Part shown: positions 54,649 through 63,770 of the stretch, one piece after another
Layout of the letters: each line of letters opens with the position of its first letter
How positions within the stretch are numbered: the stretch's first letter is position 1
Assembly: GCA_977017575.1 (NCBI GenBank)
Contig: CDRNVI010000052.1
Coordinates: 273,346-337,345 of the forward strand
Length of the DNA stretch: 64,000 nucleotides
Reading direction: 5' to 3'
DNA from: Paramoeba atlantica
Lineage: Eukaryota > Discosea
Notes under the pieces: model-generated
Seen by the model: only the letters and a program-made list of their open reading frames with translations
What the model was told of the DNA's origin: nothing
Database searches by the model: none
Translations under genes and position numbers: made by a program

Positions 54649-56562
54649 TCAGAGCGGGTCTCCTTGTTGTACGCCTTCAGAGGATTGAACTACACGTGCG
54701 CCGAATGTCAGGTTACTGTCCGAACTGTTGCACCATTCCACGAACGGGCTCAACTCAGGGAAATGATGCCGTGTCAAGGCCATAAAGCTATTTCTTGAAA
54801 TGTGATTGAAAGCGTTGCGAAGGTCAACCTTGCATAGCACAAAATCCTCGTTATTGATGTGGTGCGCAACCAGGCGCCTGCAAATGTGGATAACGCGTTC
54901 GGCTCCTTCGGGCGTCGCCACTCCATATTGTTGATCTTTGAAGAGCGTTCTGGATTTAGCCTTTGCAGACAGACATCCTATCTTGCTCGCTAGTCGGCGG
55001 AAGGTTTCCCCTGCGGCAATGGGGTGGACATCACCCTGACCCTTGTGTAAAGCACATAAGCGTCCGCCGGCGAAGCAGTGTTGGACTTCAAGTGGTACTT
55101 TGCCCGCTAGCATATGACTAATAAGTTTCGTGAGTATACCGAGCGGATCTGTCCTGGCGTCGTGATGGAATTGCACTGCTACTTGTAGGTGCTCAGGCCG
55201 AAGTCCGAGAGCTCCCCCTGAGGAACCTCGGTGAAAGCTGGAAGGCGCCGTAATGATGTCCTCTTCGGTTGCGGTGATCGGTTTAATATCCAAAGAAGGC
55301 GTGGCAATCGGACTTGGACCCAGAAGTCGAGACGGGTGTTTCGCCTGGAGCTTTTGATAAGTCGTGTCATCGTTTGGGGCAAGTGGTTCGGATGTCAACG
55401 CAGTCATTGCGCGGGAAAGTTCACCATCTCGCACGAGGCGTACTGCTCGGAGCGCAGCTTTCTGATCCTCCTCTTCAATGCTCTGAGCCTGTGGAGAACT
55501 TTTCCGCTTACGCTTCAGGCTTGACAACGCCTCGTTCCAAAGTGGTAGAAATTCCTTGTTCTTCCATCTGGAAAGGCCTTTGCGGACGTGGGAGGCGTAT
55601 GAGGCTTTACCCTTGTCCCCGCCGCGTCGTGGTGCTGGAATTACACATTTAGGTAACATAGCCAGCAGGGTCCAAGCCTCGATGGTGTTGTCACGTACGG
55701 CCGCCGCCATGCATTCGGTACGTGTTTTCGCCCATTCAGGCTTACAGCTGTTTGGGATATTTTTGCAGGTATTAACGGACAAGGCGCATACTGATGATAG
55801 GGACGGCAGATCTTCCACTGTTAGGGCGCCTTGCATAGTGTTCTCGCTAAGCTCCTGCTCAGTAACGGAATTTGGGGGCGGGACGGGGTAATCTTTGGAG
55901 CCAGCGGAGGAACCATGCGAAGGTTTGGGTGACGGCGTGCGAAACCTGCAGTGCATCTTGTGTGTTGCTTGCTTGCGCATGGAGTAGTGCTTTTTGCAAC
56001 CCGGGCATAGGAATCTTCCCTCCTCTGTCCACCATGATTCCGCCACTTCTTCCCCATGTCTGTTAGCCACGTGGTTGTAAAAGGCTTGCCATTGATCGCC
56101 GTGCGGCCCTGTTTCCCAGGTACATGAATCCAAGGGGCATTTCCTGGGCCGACTTGGTGTGCTAATAATGGGGGCGGGCGTGCTTTTAGATGACTCGGCG
56201 TTTCGGGGGGTTAATGGGCGTCGGTGTCGCTTGAGACTTACTGAAGTGTCCGCATGGGGCTTTGTGTCCGGTTTTTTCGGAGATGATGCCGCAGACAGAT
56301 TGCTGTCACTTTCAGCCTCAGGAGTGTATGGCCTAGGGGAGTTGGAACTTGATTGTGCGGTGTCACGGTCGTCGCTGTCGGTCCCGGACTCAGCACACAA
56401 TTGGGAAAGGGAGATGCTCTTGGGTCGATTCTTCTTTTTCCGTCCTTTTCCGCATCCATTCACAGACACAGTAAGGTCTTCAGGAGTGAGATCGGGGAAG
56501 AGCAATTTATCTTTTTCGTAATTATATTCGTGTCGTATGACCTCCGGATATGTCGTTCGCAC
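54649..56562 (-). CDS. L2 copy B: zinc finger and RT fingers/palm
   Basis: 637 codons in one frame. A Ser/Pro-rich, basic N-terminal stretch is followed by a CCHH finger (CPLDSCTWETGPHGDQWQAF, YNHVANRHGEE) and FLCPGCKKHYSMRKQATHKM. RT motifs are GSSGGALGLRPEHLQVAVQF, PIAAGETFRRLASKIGCLSA, YGVATPEGAERVIHICRR, CKVDLRNAFNHISRNSF (first catalytic Asp) and SSEGVQQGDPL, where a TGA stands in place of the expected Gly codon. The segment is otherwise intact. Confidence 0.9.
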   Translation of the reverse strand: MRTTYPEVIRHEYNYEKDKLLFPDLTPEDLTVSVNGCGKGRKKKNRPKSISLSQLCAESGTDSDDRDTAQSSSNSPRPYTPEAESDSNLSAASSPKKPDTKPHADTSVSLKRHRRPLTPRNAESSKSTPAPIISTPSRPRKCPLDSCTWETGPHGDQWQAFYNHVANRHGEEVAESWWTEEGRFLCPGCKKHYSMRKQATHKMHCRFRTPSPKPSHGSSAGSKDYPVPPPNSVTEQELSENTMQGALTVEDLPSLSSVCALSVNTCKNIPNSCKPEWAKTRTECMAAAVRDNTIEAWTLLAMLPKCVIPAPRRGGDKGKASYASHVRKGLSRWKNKEFLPLWNEALSSLKRKRKSSPQAQSIEEEDQKAALRAVRLVRDGELSRAMTALTSEPLAPNDDTTYQKLQAKHPSRLLGPSPIATPSLDIKPITATEEDIITAPSSFHRGSSGGALGLRPEHLQVAVQFHHDARTDPLGILTKLISHMLAGKVPLEVQHCFAGGRLCALHKGQGDVHPIAAGETFRRLASKIGCLSAKAKSRTLFKDQQYGVATPEGAERVIHICRRLVAHHINNEDFVLCKVDLRNAFNHISRNSFMALTRHHFPELSPFVEWCNSSDSNLTFGARVVQSSEGVQQGDPL

Positions 56563-56945
56563 CTCTCCTTCACAGCCTTATTTGTGGTTTTTGATAGGCT
56601 GAGTGAAGAAGATTTTGCTCCCGCAAACTGGAATTCGAAGTCCTCAGTTGGACGGACACTGGAGAAAAGTTCCTCTTCCGTGCTTGTCTGCTGTTGCCCT
56701 GTATCTGGGGTCTCACCTTCCACAGAGTTCGTAATGCTGAGTGCAATCTCGTCCGCTCGCCGTAAAGATTCAGCTGAAGGATTAGGTGGGAGGGGGGTGT
56801 TGTATAAGTCTACATGGTACGCACTCTTGCCTTCAACAAGGTCCTTGTTTGCGTCGAATTGGTCCCAGCAGCCGAGTGTGTGTGCTTTCACCTCGCGCTC
56901 GAAGTTCGAGACCTGCTTCGCCTTAGATCTAGTTAAAACAACCAT
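56530..56945 (-). CDS. L2 copy B: N-terminal coding segment
   Basis: It starts MVVLTRSKAKQVSNFE about 37 bp after the SL and is Ser/Glu-rich (ETPDTGQQQTSTEEE, which copy A shares as ETPDTGHHLAENEE). It runs to KERCERHIRR, then the reading passes to the frame of 54649-56562 near 56540. I recognise no domain. The proximity to the SL supports this Met as the true start. Confidence 0.75.
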
Positions 56946-56981
56946 GGGGCGTAAGAGTGAGATAAAGAAAAGAAAATAATT

Positions 56982-57013
56982 CAACAAGGTACAGAAACTT
57001 TATCTTTATCGTT
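56982..57013 (-). promoter_or_regulatory. Spliced-leader-like exon at the 5' end of L2 copy B
   Basis: Same 32-nt leader as copy A with one substitution (GATAAAG in place of GATACAG), followed by AATTATTTTC. On the minus strand it directly follows the poly(A) end of LINE D (57019-57040). Confidence 0.85.
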
Positions 57014-57185
57014 AAACGGAACTTTTTTTTTTTTTTTTTAAAGGTCTAAAAAACAAAAAACGATGGTCGTAAATCAGACTTCTTTTTTTTCTTCTTCTGT
57101 ATAATCAGGTACATTCATCAAATTTCGCATTTCTGAAACACCAACAAAAAAGATTATCACGCAAACTTGTGTCCTATCGTTCTTT

Positions 57186-57747
57186 TCAAGATTTCATTGA
57201 ACCGAGCCATGAAGCTCGCGGTAGGAGTTCACGGAGCTTTGAGCCAATTGTATAAGCGTTGAGTTTTTCAATCTCAAGCTGAAATGCCTCACGAACTTCA
57301 GGAACGTTAAGGTTCGCTCTCTTAGCGAGGGAGGCTAGGAGATTCCGTGTGTGTTCGTGCAAAGAACCACTTTCGGTCATTGCAATGCACTTAAAGTAAT
57401 CTTCTTCGATCCCACCGGATTCAACGTACTTTTTCCTTTTCCTCTCAATCGCATTTTGCAACAGCTGTGTTTCAGTCATCTTCCGATAGCTTGAGCTTCC
57501 GGTGTGAACTACGGTGATGCCATACAGTACTTCACCCATGTGTGGCCACATAATAATAATAAACATATCCGCTAGTGGATTGTAGGTGTCGAAATGACGT
57601 CGTGGTTCGCTTCAGAATGGAGTCCAATCGTGGGTCTTTGCGTAGGTCTGTTGCTAGATCTTTTTGTTCTTTTTTTATGGCTTTGGATGCATGTACTCGA
57701 GCTGTTTGCTGCATGGGTTTCGTGTCTCTGTTTTGATCTTTCGACAT
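57186..57747 (-). pseudogene. L3 copy D: C-terminal endonuclease region
   Basis: It reads SKDQNRDTKPMQQTARVHAS, KAIKKEQKDLATDLRKDPRL, then MWPHMGEVLYGITVVHTGSS and FKCIAMTESGSLHEHTRNLL. WPHMGEVLYGITVVH corresponds to WPDVGEILYDLTVVH of copy E: the acidic residues of the endonuclease core are changed here (PD to PH, YD to YG). The Cys-rich finger present in copy E (CPGCG...HVAGC) is deleted in between. The domain is therefore unlikely to be active. Confidence 0.78.
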
Positions 57748-57748
57748 G

Positions 57749-58307
57749 CGAATAAAGATACAGTTTCTGTACCTTGTTGGTACATTTTGCTAGACCTTCC
57801 TTTCATTTCCCGGAAACGGGCATACATTTTCCTTTTAAATGCCCGTTTCCGGCTGACGGCTAGCAGGGGCTGTCCCTCTTGTCGTGGAAGTAGGGGGCGT
57901 ACTTCCGACTTTTCACCCCTCCCCGGCTCACTCCTTGAGTGAGTTTTCTTCCCTCCCCGGCTTTCTTCCTCTCGCGCCCGTCTCTTTCCGGGAGCTATGC
58001 GCCATGGTGGCCTCCCTTGAGGACCACTGGGCGTGACTCCGTCTCGCATTATCGCGAGGCAGCGGTCGGTTGCAGTGCGCCCCTCCGGCTGCGTAAAGAG
58101 GTGGTGAGTTGCCTGGGCCGCCTCTACCGACTGGGGCCGAGTCGGTTGCAGTACGCCCCTCCGGCTGCGTAAAGAGAGGGAGTTGCCTGGACCTCTCTAC
58201 CGACCGAGTCCGTGTCGAACCCCCTTTGGAGACATCCGTTGTGGGCGGATTATGTGCCGATGATATCGGCCGTCGCATTAAGGGGATTATCTCTGCGCCA
58301 AAGAGCG
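57749..58307 (+). mobile_element. 559-bp insert beginning with an SL exon and SL-RNA-like hairpin
   Basis: It begins with 31 nt of SL exon (57749-57779), followed immediately by GTACATTTTGC, a possible 5' splice site. A perfect 14-bp hairpin follows: CCGGAAACGGGCAT at 57810-57823 with its complement at 57839-57852, loop ACATTTTCCTTTTAA. The rest is GC-rich, with a 76-bp-spaced duplication (GTCGGTTGCAGTGCGCCCCT at 58065 and 58141). It is flanked by CATG at 57745-57748 and 58308-58311, and lies in LINE D in opposite orientation. It may be a retrocopy or SINE derived from SL RNA, or a transposed SL RNA gene unit. Confidence 0.65.
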
Positions 58308-58531
58308 CATGATAAACAAACCTTCCGGAGCTTTAGGGGTAATTAGTTGCTCATCAATAGATTTTCGTGCGGTGTCAAAATAGTATCGCTGCTTCAGAGT
58401 AGAAGGGGTTAGCCCAAGGCCACCCAAGTGTTGCGGTAGTGACACTAGTTGAATGGAAGTGTCATCTGCGAAGAACCAATATTTTACAATATCAGCAATT
58501 TCTGTGTCAAATCTTTGTGCCATATCCAGGG

Positions 58532-58970
58532 AGCGGTGCGATCGTAGTTGGTAGACGGTGGGCCTTACAACCTGCAGGTTGTGGGTTCGATTCCCGCTAT
58601 CGACAAAACTCGCAACCTGGCGGCCTCACTACAAAGGGAAAGCGATCAGGAGTGCCTTCAAGGCCCACACCCAACCCCGCTCCCCTGGAGGACCGACCCG
58701 GGACCTCCGAGCTGAACCAGGCTCCGGCGCAGCCGATAAATTGCGATCTGCCTACGCAAAGGAGGCTTGAGACACAGCCTAAACGATTCGAGGCGGTTGG
58801 ACGCCCGTCCTGGTAGCTACGGTTGCGTAGCCGTTCTCGGGCTGCAAGGCGTCGAGTGCCGTATGGGAAGGGGGTAGCAAGACGATGAAGGTCGGAGGCC
58901 TTAGACTCTACCCTAGCGGTTGGCGCTGCAGAGCCCTCCGTGTCTTCTTCTTCTTCTTCTTCTTCTTCTT
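58532..58970 (+). mobile_element. SINE2 full length with 11-bp target duplication
   Basis: The reference copy of SINE2: box A-like CGTAGTTGGTAGACGG, box B GGGTTCGATTCCC, body, then (CTT)n ending at 58970. CATATCCAGGG is found at 58521-58531 and 58971-58981. It interrupts the L3 copy D coding frame between LDM and AQR. Confidence 0.95.
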
Positions 58971-60270
58971 CATATCCAGGGTTTCTGCCGGTCGGTGAAC
59001 TCGAAGGTGATAATCGTTTCGCGGGAGTGCACATCGTTGCAGCATGGAGAGGGAGATGTTGCTAGTACCCATTTTTCGTAGCCTGCGGAATAAACATTGA
59101 TGTTTCTCAAGTTTTCGGACGAGAAGAGCACTTATCTCTGCACGTTGCCCAATGTAGGCGCCGAGAATTTTGATAGTTTTGTCACACTTGGATACCCCTA
59201 AAGAACTGAGAGCCAATGATTGTTCGTTGTTTTGCTTAGTAGCTTCGTGATCAAACCATTCTGATTTCGAGAAGTTGATATTGAGGCCAATGTCGGACGA
59301 TAATTCACGCAGCTGCAGGAAGGCTGCTTCTAGGGAAAGAAGGTTTTTCGACGACATCGTCACATCATCCATATAGTCGCGGATTTTAACCTCGGGGAAT
59401 AACTCGGCGACTTCCACCAACGCTCCTTGTAGTAGTGCACAAAAGTAAAGAGAGGAAAGCGCAGAGCCTTGCCGTACCCCGGGCGTGCTCTTTATCGTAG
59501 TGTGGAGGCGGTTGTTCGCAAAGAAAAGCAAGTCCGAGGGGTCGCCGTATTCGCAGTAGAACATCCGCATGAATGGTTTGAAAGCGCTGTTTTGCTGCAG
59601 TGCCCGTGCAATGGCCGCTCTTTGTGGAGTGTTATACGCGTTCGAGTAGTCTACTGTCAGGATAGTGTGTCCGGAATCGCGGTCCTTGAGGAGTTCGTGA
59701 ACAATGCTTTCGCACGCGTTTTTCTGTAGGACTCCACGTTGGATGGGATAGAAGAAGCCTTTTAGAGATGCCTCTTGGCGTTGCAACAGAATGGAACCGC
59801 ATATTTTTAGCACTGTATCACCCATCGCGATTGGTCGTGTGCCGTTTTGTGGTTTCGAAAGGGCAATAATTCTACATCGAGTTAATCTGTTGCTTACCGA
59901 TGCGCATACATCACCATTGATGACTTCCCTGAGCATGTGACATAGCGCGGTACAGGATTCGTTGTCGTCGGCTAATAGGCGGAGGATAATCTCACCGAGG
60001 CCTGTCGGCCCCGGGGCCGCTCCATGGGCAAGCTTGCTTATAGCCATCCGGACTTCTTCCAACTCAACCACACCGGCTGGCGGATATTCCGAAGTAGGTG
60101 CAGGGGGCGGGTCGCCAGGAGGGTGTAATTCTTTCAGCCGTCGTACCTTGTCGTCCAAACTTAGTGAGGAGTCGAGATAGACGTTGTCCAGAACCCTGGT
60201 TGCTTTGCCAAGGTTCCCTGCGCGAGCTGCCTTTAGAGCGTTCCGGGTTGAGCGCCGGTCAATTTCGAGT
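58971..60270 (-). CDS. L3 copy D: reverse transcriptase
   Basis: The main frame has about 400 codons, starting in the linker (KATRVLDNVYLDSSLSLDDK) and continuing with PGPTGLGEIILRLL (fingers), RPIAMGDTVLKICGSILL, TVDYSNAYNTPQRAAIARAL (first catalytic Asp), PGVRQGSALSSLYFCALLQG, KIRDYMDDVTMSSKNLL (YMDD box), INFSKSEWFDH and IKILGAYIGQ. It should polymerise cDNA at the nicked target. The frame is intact to ETLDM, where the SINE2 sits. One TAG separates it from the upstream N-terminal frame (LTEEE then KELEID). It is clearly a different family from L2: the RT motifs align but the sequence is distinct. Confidence 0.88.
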
Positions 60271-61516
60271 TCCTTCTATTCTTCTTCGGTCAGATTGTCC
60301 ACTGCTTCGGGTTTCGCGTTCTTTGGCAAGTGTGGTACACTTTCGCGTCGACGTATAGCTTTCCGGACTGTGAGTAGCGAATCGCGGGGCGCGTTCAGAA
60401 ATTTATGCCAGACTGCTTCCTTCTCCGATGTCAGTTCTAGTCTTGGATAGTGTTTGATGATGGAACGGAAAATGGCAACTACGTGCACAGAGAAAGCCGA
60501 GTCAATTTGCGCGAAAGGCGGTAGCGGTTCTAAATCAACTCCGTGGTCAACTTCTTCAGCATCACCTGCTGCACTCTCCATGGTTTGAGGTTCGTACCTA
60601 GGGACTCGGTGGAGTTTCGTGGCTTCAATGCTGAGGATCCTGATCTTGGGCGAATGAGGCAAATAAAGATTTCCTGAGGGACCTGTCGCCCCGGGGGCGG
60701 GCTTGTACGAGAGATTGATGCTCAGTGTTTTCTTTCTCACCTTCCGTGAGACAACTTCGCCGATCGAATCGTAAACCAAGTTCTGGGAGCTGCGGAAAGA
60801 CCATCCAAAAAAAAAAGGGGAAGACCATCGTACGCTGCATTCGGTGCCTTTTCCCCAGTTCGAGATTTAGTCGACGACGTAGTCTGGGGATATGGGGGAA
60901 TTTTCTTCCGTGACGGTTTCCGCACCAGCTCTATCATAATCAGCGTCGGCCTCCGTGTCCAACTTGGGGAAGTGGCGCGGCAATGTTTCTTTGGCAGAGG
61001 GTTTCTGTTCATCGCACCGCTTTTTTGACATGGATTTATGAGCTTGTGATTCTTTCTTCGAGTGGGCGTTCGGGCCGTTTGTGAGTTGGCAGGGGTTATG
61101 AACAAAGGATCTTCGTTCGTTTTTCAGTGCGTAGCTCGCTTTATCTTGGGAAAGCGAGATCTTGGCAGGTTCATGACGTTGGGCCTCACGGCTCTGGGAG
61201 GCTTTCCGTGGCGGATCGCGCTTCTCGCTTTCGGAGCCGGATGATTCGCCTTCCTGTTTCCCTTGAATCAAACGGCGCCAGGTTGGACGTCGATGCTTTT
61301 TTTGCGTCTACCAAAGCCGATATCGTCTAGCGTTTCAACAACTATGGGTCCGGAACTTCGGTTGTGTGGTTTGGATGACTTTCGGGCTTCGCTTTCGAGG
61401 CGCTCCTTCGATGTTGTATCTGGCTCCGTGGGCTTTTCTTCGGCCTGTACAAAGGTGAATACTGGTGCACTTGTCTGTGAAGTTTCGCTGTGGATGACTA
61501 GAACTCGCTGCTGCAT
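60271..61516 (-). pseudogene. L3 copy D: N-terminal region
   Basis: Broken over at least four frame pieces (61516-61268, 61271-60867, 60840-60625, 60779-60276). It starts MQQRVLVIHSETSQTSAPVF, is Ser/Lys/Glu-rich and low in structure, with a more ordered end (FAQIDSAFSVHVVAIFRSII; FLNAPRDSLLTVRKAIRRRE). I recognise no zinc finger or other domain. Confidence 0.65.
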
Positions 61517-61546
61517 AAAGGTTGAGAGTAGTAGGAAAAAAAAATT

Positions 61547-61578
61547 CAACAAGGTACAGAAACTGTATCCTTATCGTT
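61547..61578 (-). promoter_or_regulatory. Spliced-leader-like exon at the 5' end of L3 copy D
   Basis: The same 32-nt leader with one change (GATAAGGATACAG), followed by AATTTTTTTTTCC and, 31 bp after the leader, the ATG. Upstream it abuts a SINE2 fragment. Confidence 0.85.
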
Positions 61579-61690
61579 AGCAAGACGATCGGGGTAGCAA
61601 GGCGATGAAGGTCGGTGGCCTGAGACTCTACCCTAACGGTTGGCGCTGCAGAGCCCTCCGTGTCTTCTTCTTCTTCTTCTTCTCTTCTTC
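61579..61690 (+). mobile_element. SINE2 3' fragment
   Basis: From GTAGCAAGACGAT through GGCGCTGCAGAGCCCTCC to the (TTC)n tail at 61664-61690. GGGGTAGCAAG is partly repeated at the LINE D junction. Confidence 0.8.
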
Positions 61691-61702
61691 TTCTGGCTTT
61701 GC

Positions 61703-61752
61703 TAGTGGTTGGGCATGGTGGAATTGTTGGGCTTCGCAAATTGCTTCCCACC
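61703..61752 (+). repeat. Short dispersed repeat
   Basis: GGTTGGGCATGGTGGAATTG then TTGGGCTTCGCAAATTGCTT. Matches the units at 39034-39170. Confidence 0.75.
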
Positions 61753-61836
61753 AATATCACGTGCTGTAACCGTAACTTTGGCCCTATGATGACCAAATTG
61801 TCGCCTACTATGCATCTTCCTCTCAAGTTGAACCCA

Positions 61837-62216
61837 AAAAAATCCAAATCATTCCGGATTGCTCCGGATGGTCACTGGCAAGCCAGACCCTTCACAGACA
61901 GATTTGGAAGTTCCGAAGCCGACGTCCTCTACCAGTTTCCGCTTGTCCAAGGTGGCACCAACGTGCTGTTACCAACACGCTGCGTCGACGAACTGTACGT
62001 CAACACGGCTTACCCAAGAGGTGTAAGCCGGGTAAGGGAGCTGGTTCCCCGAGGGGAGGGTCCGGGACGGTCCTCCGAGTACTGGGCCTATTCGGTTATC
62101 AGCCCAGCCTCTTAGATTGAGGCCGCCGGGAATATTGCGATGAGCGGGTTTGAACTCGCCGTCTGAGCACCATGTGCTTCAAACTTTGAATTCTTGCCAC
62201 TCCGCCACCTCCGCAA
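61837..62216 (-). mobile_element. SINE1 full length with 12-bp target duplication
   Basis: Reversed full-length element; box B and box A lie at 62140-62213. The duplication AAGTTGAACCCA is at 61825-61836 and 62217-62228. Confidence 0.93.
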
Positions 62217-62228
62217 AAGTTGAACCCA

Positions 62229-62427
62229 TTTTTCTCTTGAACCCATTTTTAAAAAATGTCAGTGAGGCCTCAAAAAAAAATTTACGCCTCAGACTAAAAT
62301 TCCAGAAATACGCATCATCAACGTGCCGTATGCATTATCAACGTGCCGGATTTATGCATTATCAATGTGCCTCAATTATGCATCATAAATGTGCCGTATG
62401 CAATATCAATGTGCCGCTCAGCATGCA
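62229..62427. repeat. Spacer with ~20-28-bp tandem repeats
   Basis: Five imperfect units of ATGCATTATCAACGTGCC from about 62307 to 62420, preceded by a repeated TGAACCCATTTTT. No gene. Confidence 0.75.
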
Positions 62428-63288
62428 ATTGCGGTGGTTGTAAAACTACCGCTCTACACTCGATTACTGAAAAAAAAGTGAATAAAAACAGTGAAAATAT
62501 AAAGGGGAGCACAGTAATATAATAGAAAAAAAAATATAAAAGGGGGCTCCGGTTGACCAAAACTGAAAAACAAAATTGAAAAAAATGGGGTGTCCATGGG
62601 GGGGGTCCAGGGGGGGTCCAGGGGGGGGTCATGGTCGAGAAATTTTTTCAAAAAAATTAGTTTTCGAAAAAAAACCGCAGAAAGAGTAGCCGGGGTCTTG
62701 GCGCGCATTTTCCACCCCCCTACCCGGGGGTGACCCCCCCGCGTATCCGCAGGACGGGTCCGCCTAGTTCGGATTTTTTCGGAAAAAGAATTTCAACTTG
62801 GCGAAAAAAATGGCAAAAAAAATATTTTTCCAAAATCGTTTCCCTATTGTATTTTGATAGTTTCGGACCTACACTAGCTTTCTACGGAGTTATTTTCGCA
62901 AGGTATCCCTTCTTCGAACCGTGGTGCGCCACTCAAAATGACCCATTTTTGACTAAAAAAGGTGAAAAAGTATTTTTCGGACCTAAAGGGGCATTTTTGT
63001 GTCGAAAGAATGGCATGGTTGGAGTCGCATTCTCTAACCAATACGTTCGGTAGGCTTCCATTCATGCCTACGAGTGATTTACCACGCGCAAATGTCGGAT
63101 TTAGTGCTCTGACAGCAAAAATATGCGAAAATCACCCCATTTGTACCCGAAATTCGGCTATTTTTGACTATAATCTTTCCGTTTTCCAGGCCAAATTTAA
63201 TAGGCGAATTTATAGGCGAAGCGCGCAGCATGAGTGACTTCTAAGTTGAAAACAACCACCGCGTTTAACGAAGAGCCTAAAAAAGAAA
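62428..63288 (+). repeat. R3 repeat, copy 6
   Basis: Starts ATTGCGGTGGTTG. Short G-run block (62586-62632). The 3' arm is incomplete: the first terminal arm is replaced by AATAGGCGAATTTATAGGCG, while the second (CGCGTTTAACGAAGAGCC) is kept. Confidence 0.85.
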
Positions 63289-63770
63289 TTAAGCTGCACC
63301 TTTATATTGCATAAATTCTGCACCTCTATTTGGCATAAAAGTTGAAAAAAAAAATCGAGCCGATAAATTTTTTTCGAGCCCTTAAAAAAATTTTGACCCC
63401 TTAAAAAATATGATCATTTTTGGTTGGTGTTCGCGAAATTTGAGGTTGACAAGAAATTTTAGGCTCTTAACATTGCCAGAAAATGGAATTAAATAAATTC
63501 ACGTTTCCTCCCGGTGAGGCCCCGGAGTTGCGAGAGGCCACCATACCCCACAACTAGGTCGCTCGCGCGACCCCCGCTAAATAGGGGGGAAGGTGGTAGT
63601 TGTTTTGGGGAATATGAGAGGCCGAACGCACAGAGGGGCCGGCCGGGCCAATGAACCCAGATCTTGTCTACCCGTCTGCTACGGAAACATACGACAACGA
63701 GAACTAGTTTACCTGTCGGGAGTAAAATCCCACCTGTGCTTTTCTTAATTCTCTGATGTACTTACAAGTA
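63289..63770. other. Spacer, no recognised gene
   Basis: AT-rich, then GC-rich from 63510 (GCTCGCGCGACCCCCGC and GAGGGGCCGGCCGGGCC). No open frame of note and no match to the other repeats of the window. Confidence 0.45.

Larger units (their letters stand above)
52657..57013 (-). mobile_element. L2 LINE copy B: SL-led LINE with restriction-like endonuclease
   Basis: A 4.36-kb near-intact element on the minus strand: SL leader (56982-57013), 5' UTR, N-terminal frame, zinc finger, RT, finger, endonuclease, 3' UTR shared with copy A, and a short ATAACAATAACAATAAAATC-type tail (52657-52680). Two defects are visible in coding: a frame change near 56540 and an in-frame TGA just after VQQGDPL. Confidence 0.92.
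57014..61578 (-). mobile_element. L3 LINE copy D: second SL-led LINE family, with two later insertions
   Basis: Minus-strand element of about 3.5 kb without insertions. SL leader (61547-61578), N-terminal region in several frames, RT with YMDD (58982-60270), then a C-terminal region with a restriction-like endonuclease core (57186-57744) and a poly(A) run at 57019-57040. A SINE2 (58532-58970, duplication CATATCCAGGG) and a 559-bp SL-RNA-like insert (57749-58307, flanked by CATG) interrupt it. The flanking frame reads on correctly across both insertions (ETLDM to AQRFD; GLFIM to SKDQN), which proves they came later. Confidence 0.9.

Noticed and set aside
58532-58610. Functional tRNA gene at the SINE2 head (and at other SINE heads)
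   Set aside because: Boxes A and B are good, but the anticodon arm does not pair well, the sequence continues into the SINE body, and target duplications flank the whole unit.
26540-60280. Stop-codon reassignment, because three LINEs each have a single in-frame stop (TAG, TGA, TAG) in conserved RT-flanking sequence
   Set aside because: The sites do not correspond to one amino acid (TAG aligns with Phe in one case; TGA stands at an expected Gly), and the Helitron frames end normally. Ordinary decay of young copies is simpler.
54649-61578. LTR retrotransposon or other capsid- or envelope-bearing element
   Set aside because: No LTRs, protease, integrase, capsid or packaging motifs were seen; the RTs go with restriction-like or AP endonucleases and A-rich or simple tails, as in LINEs.
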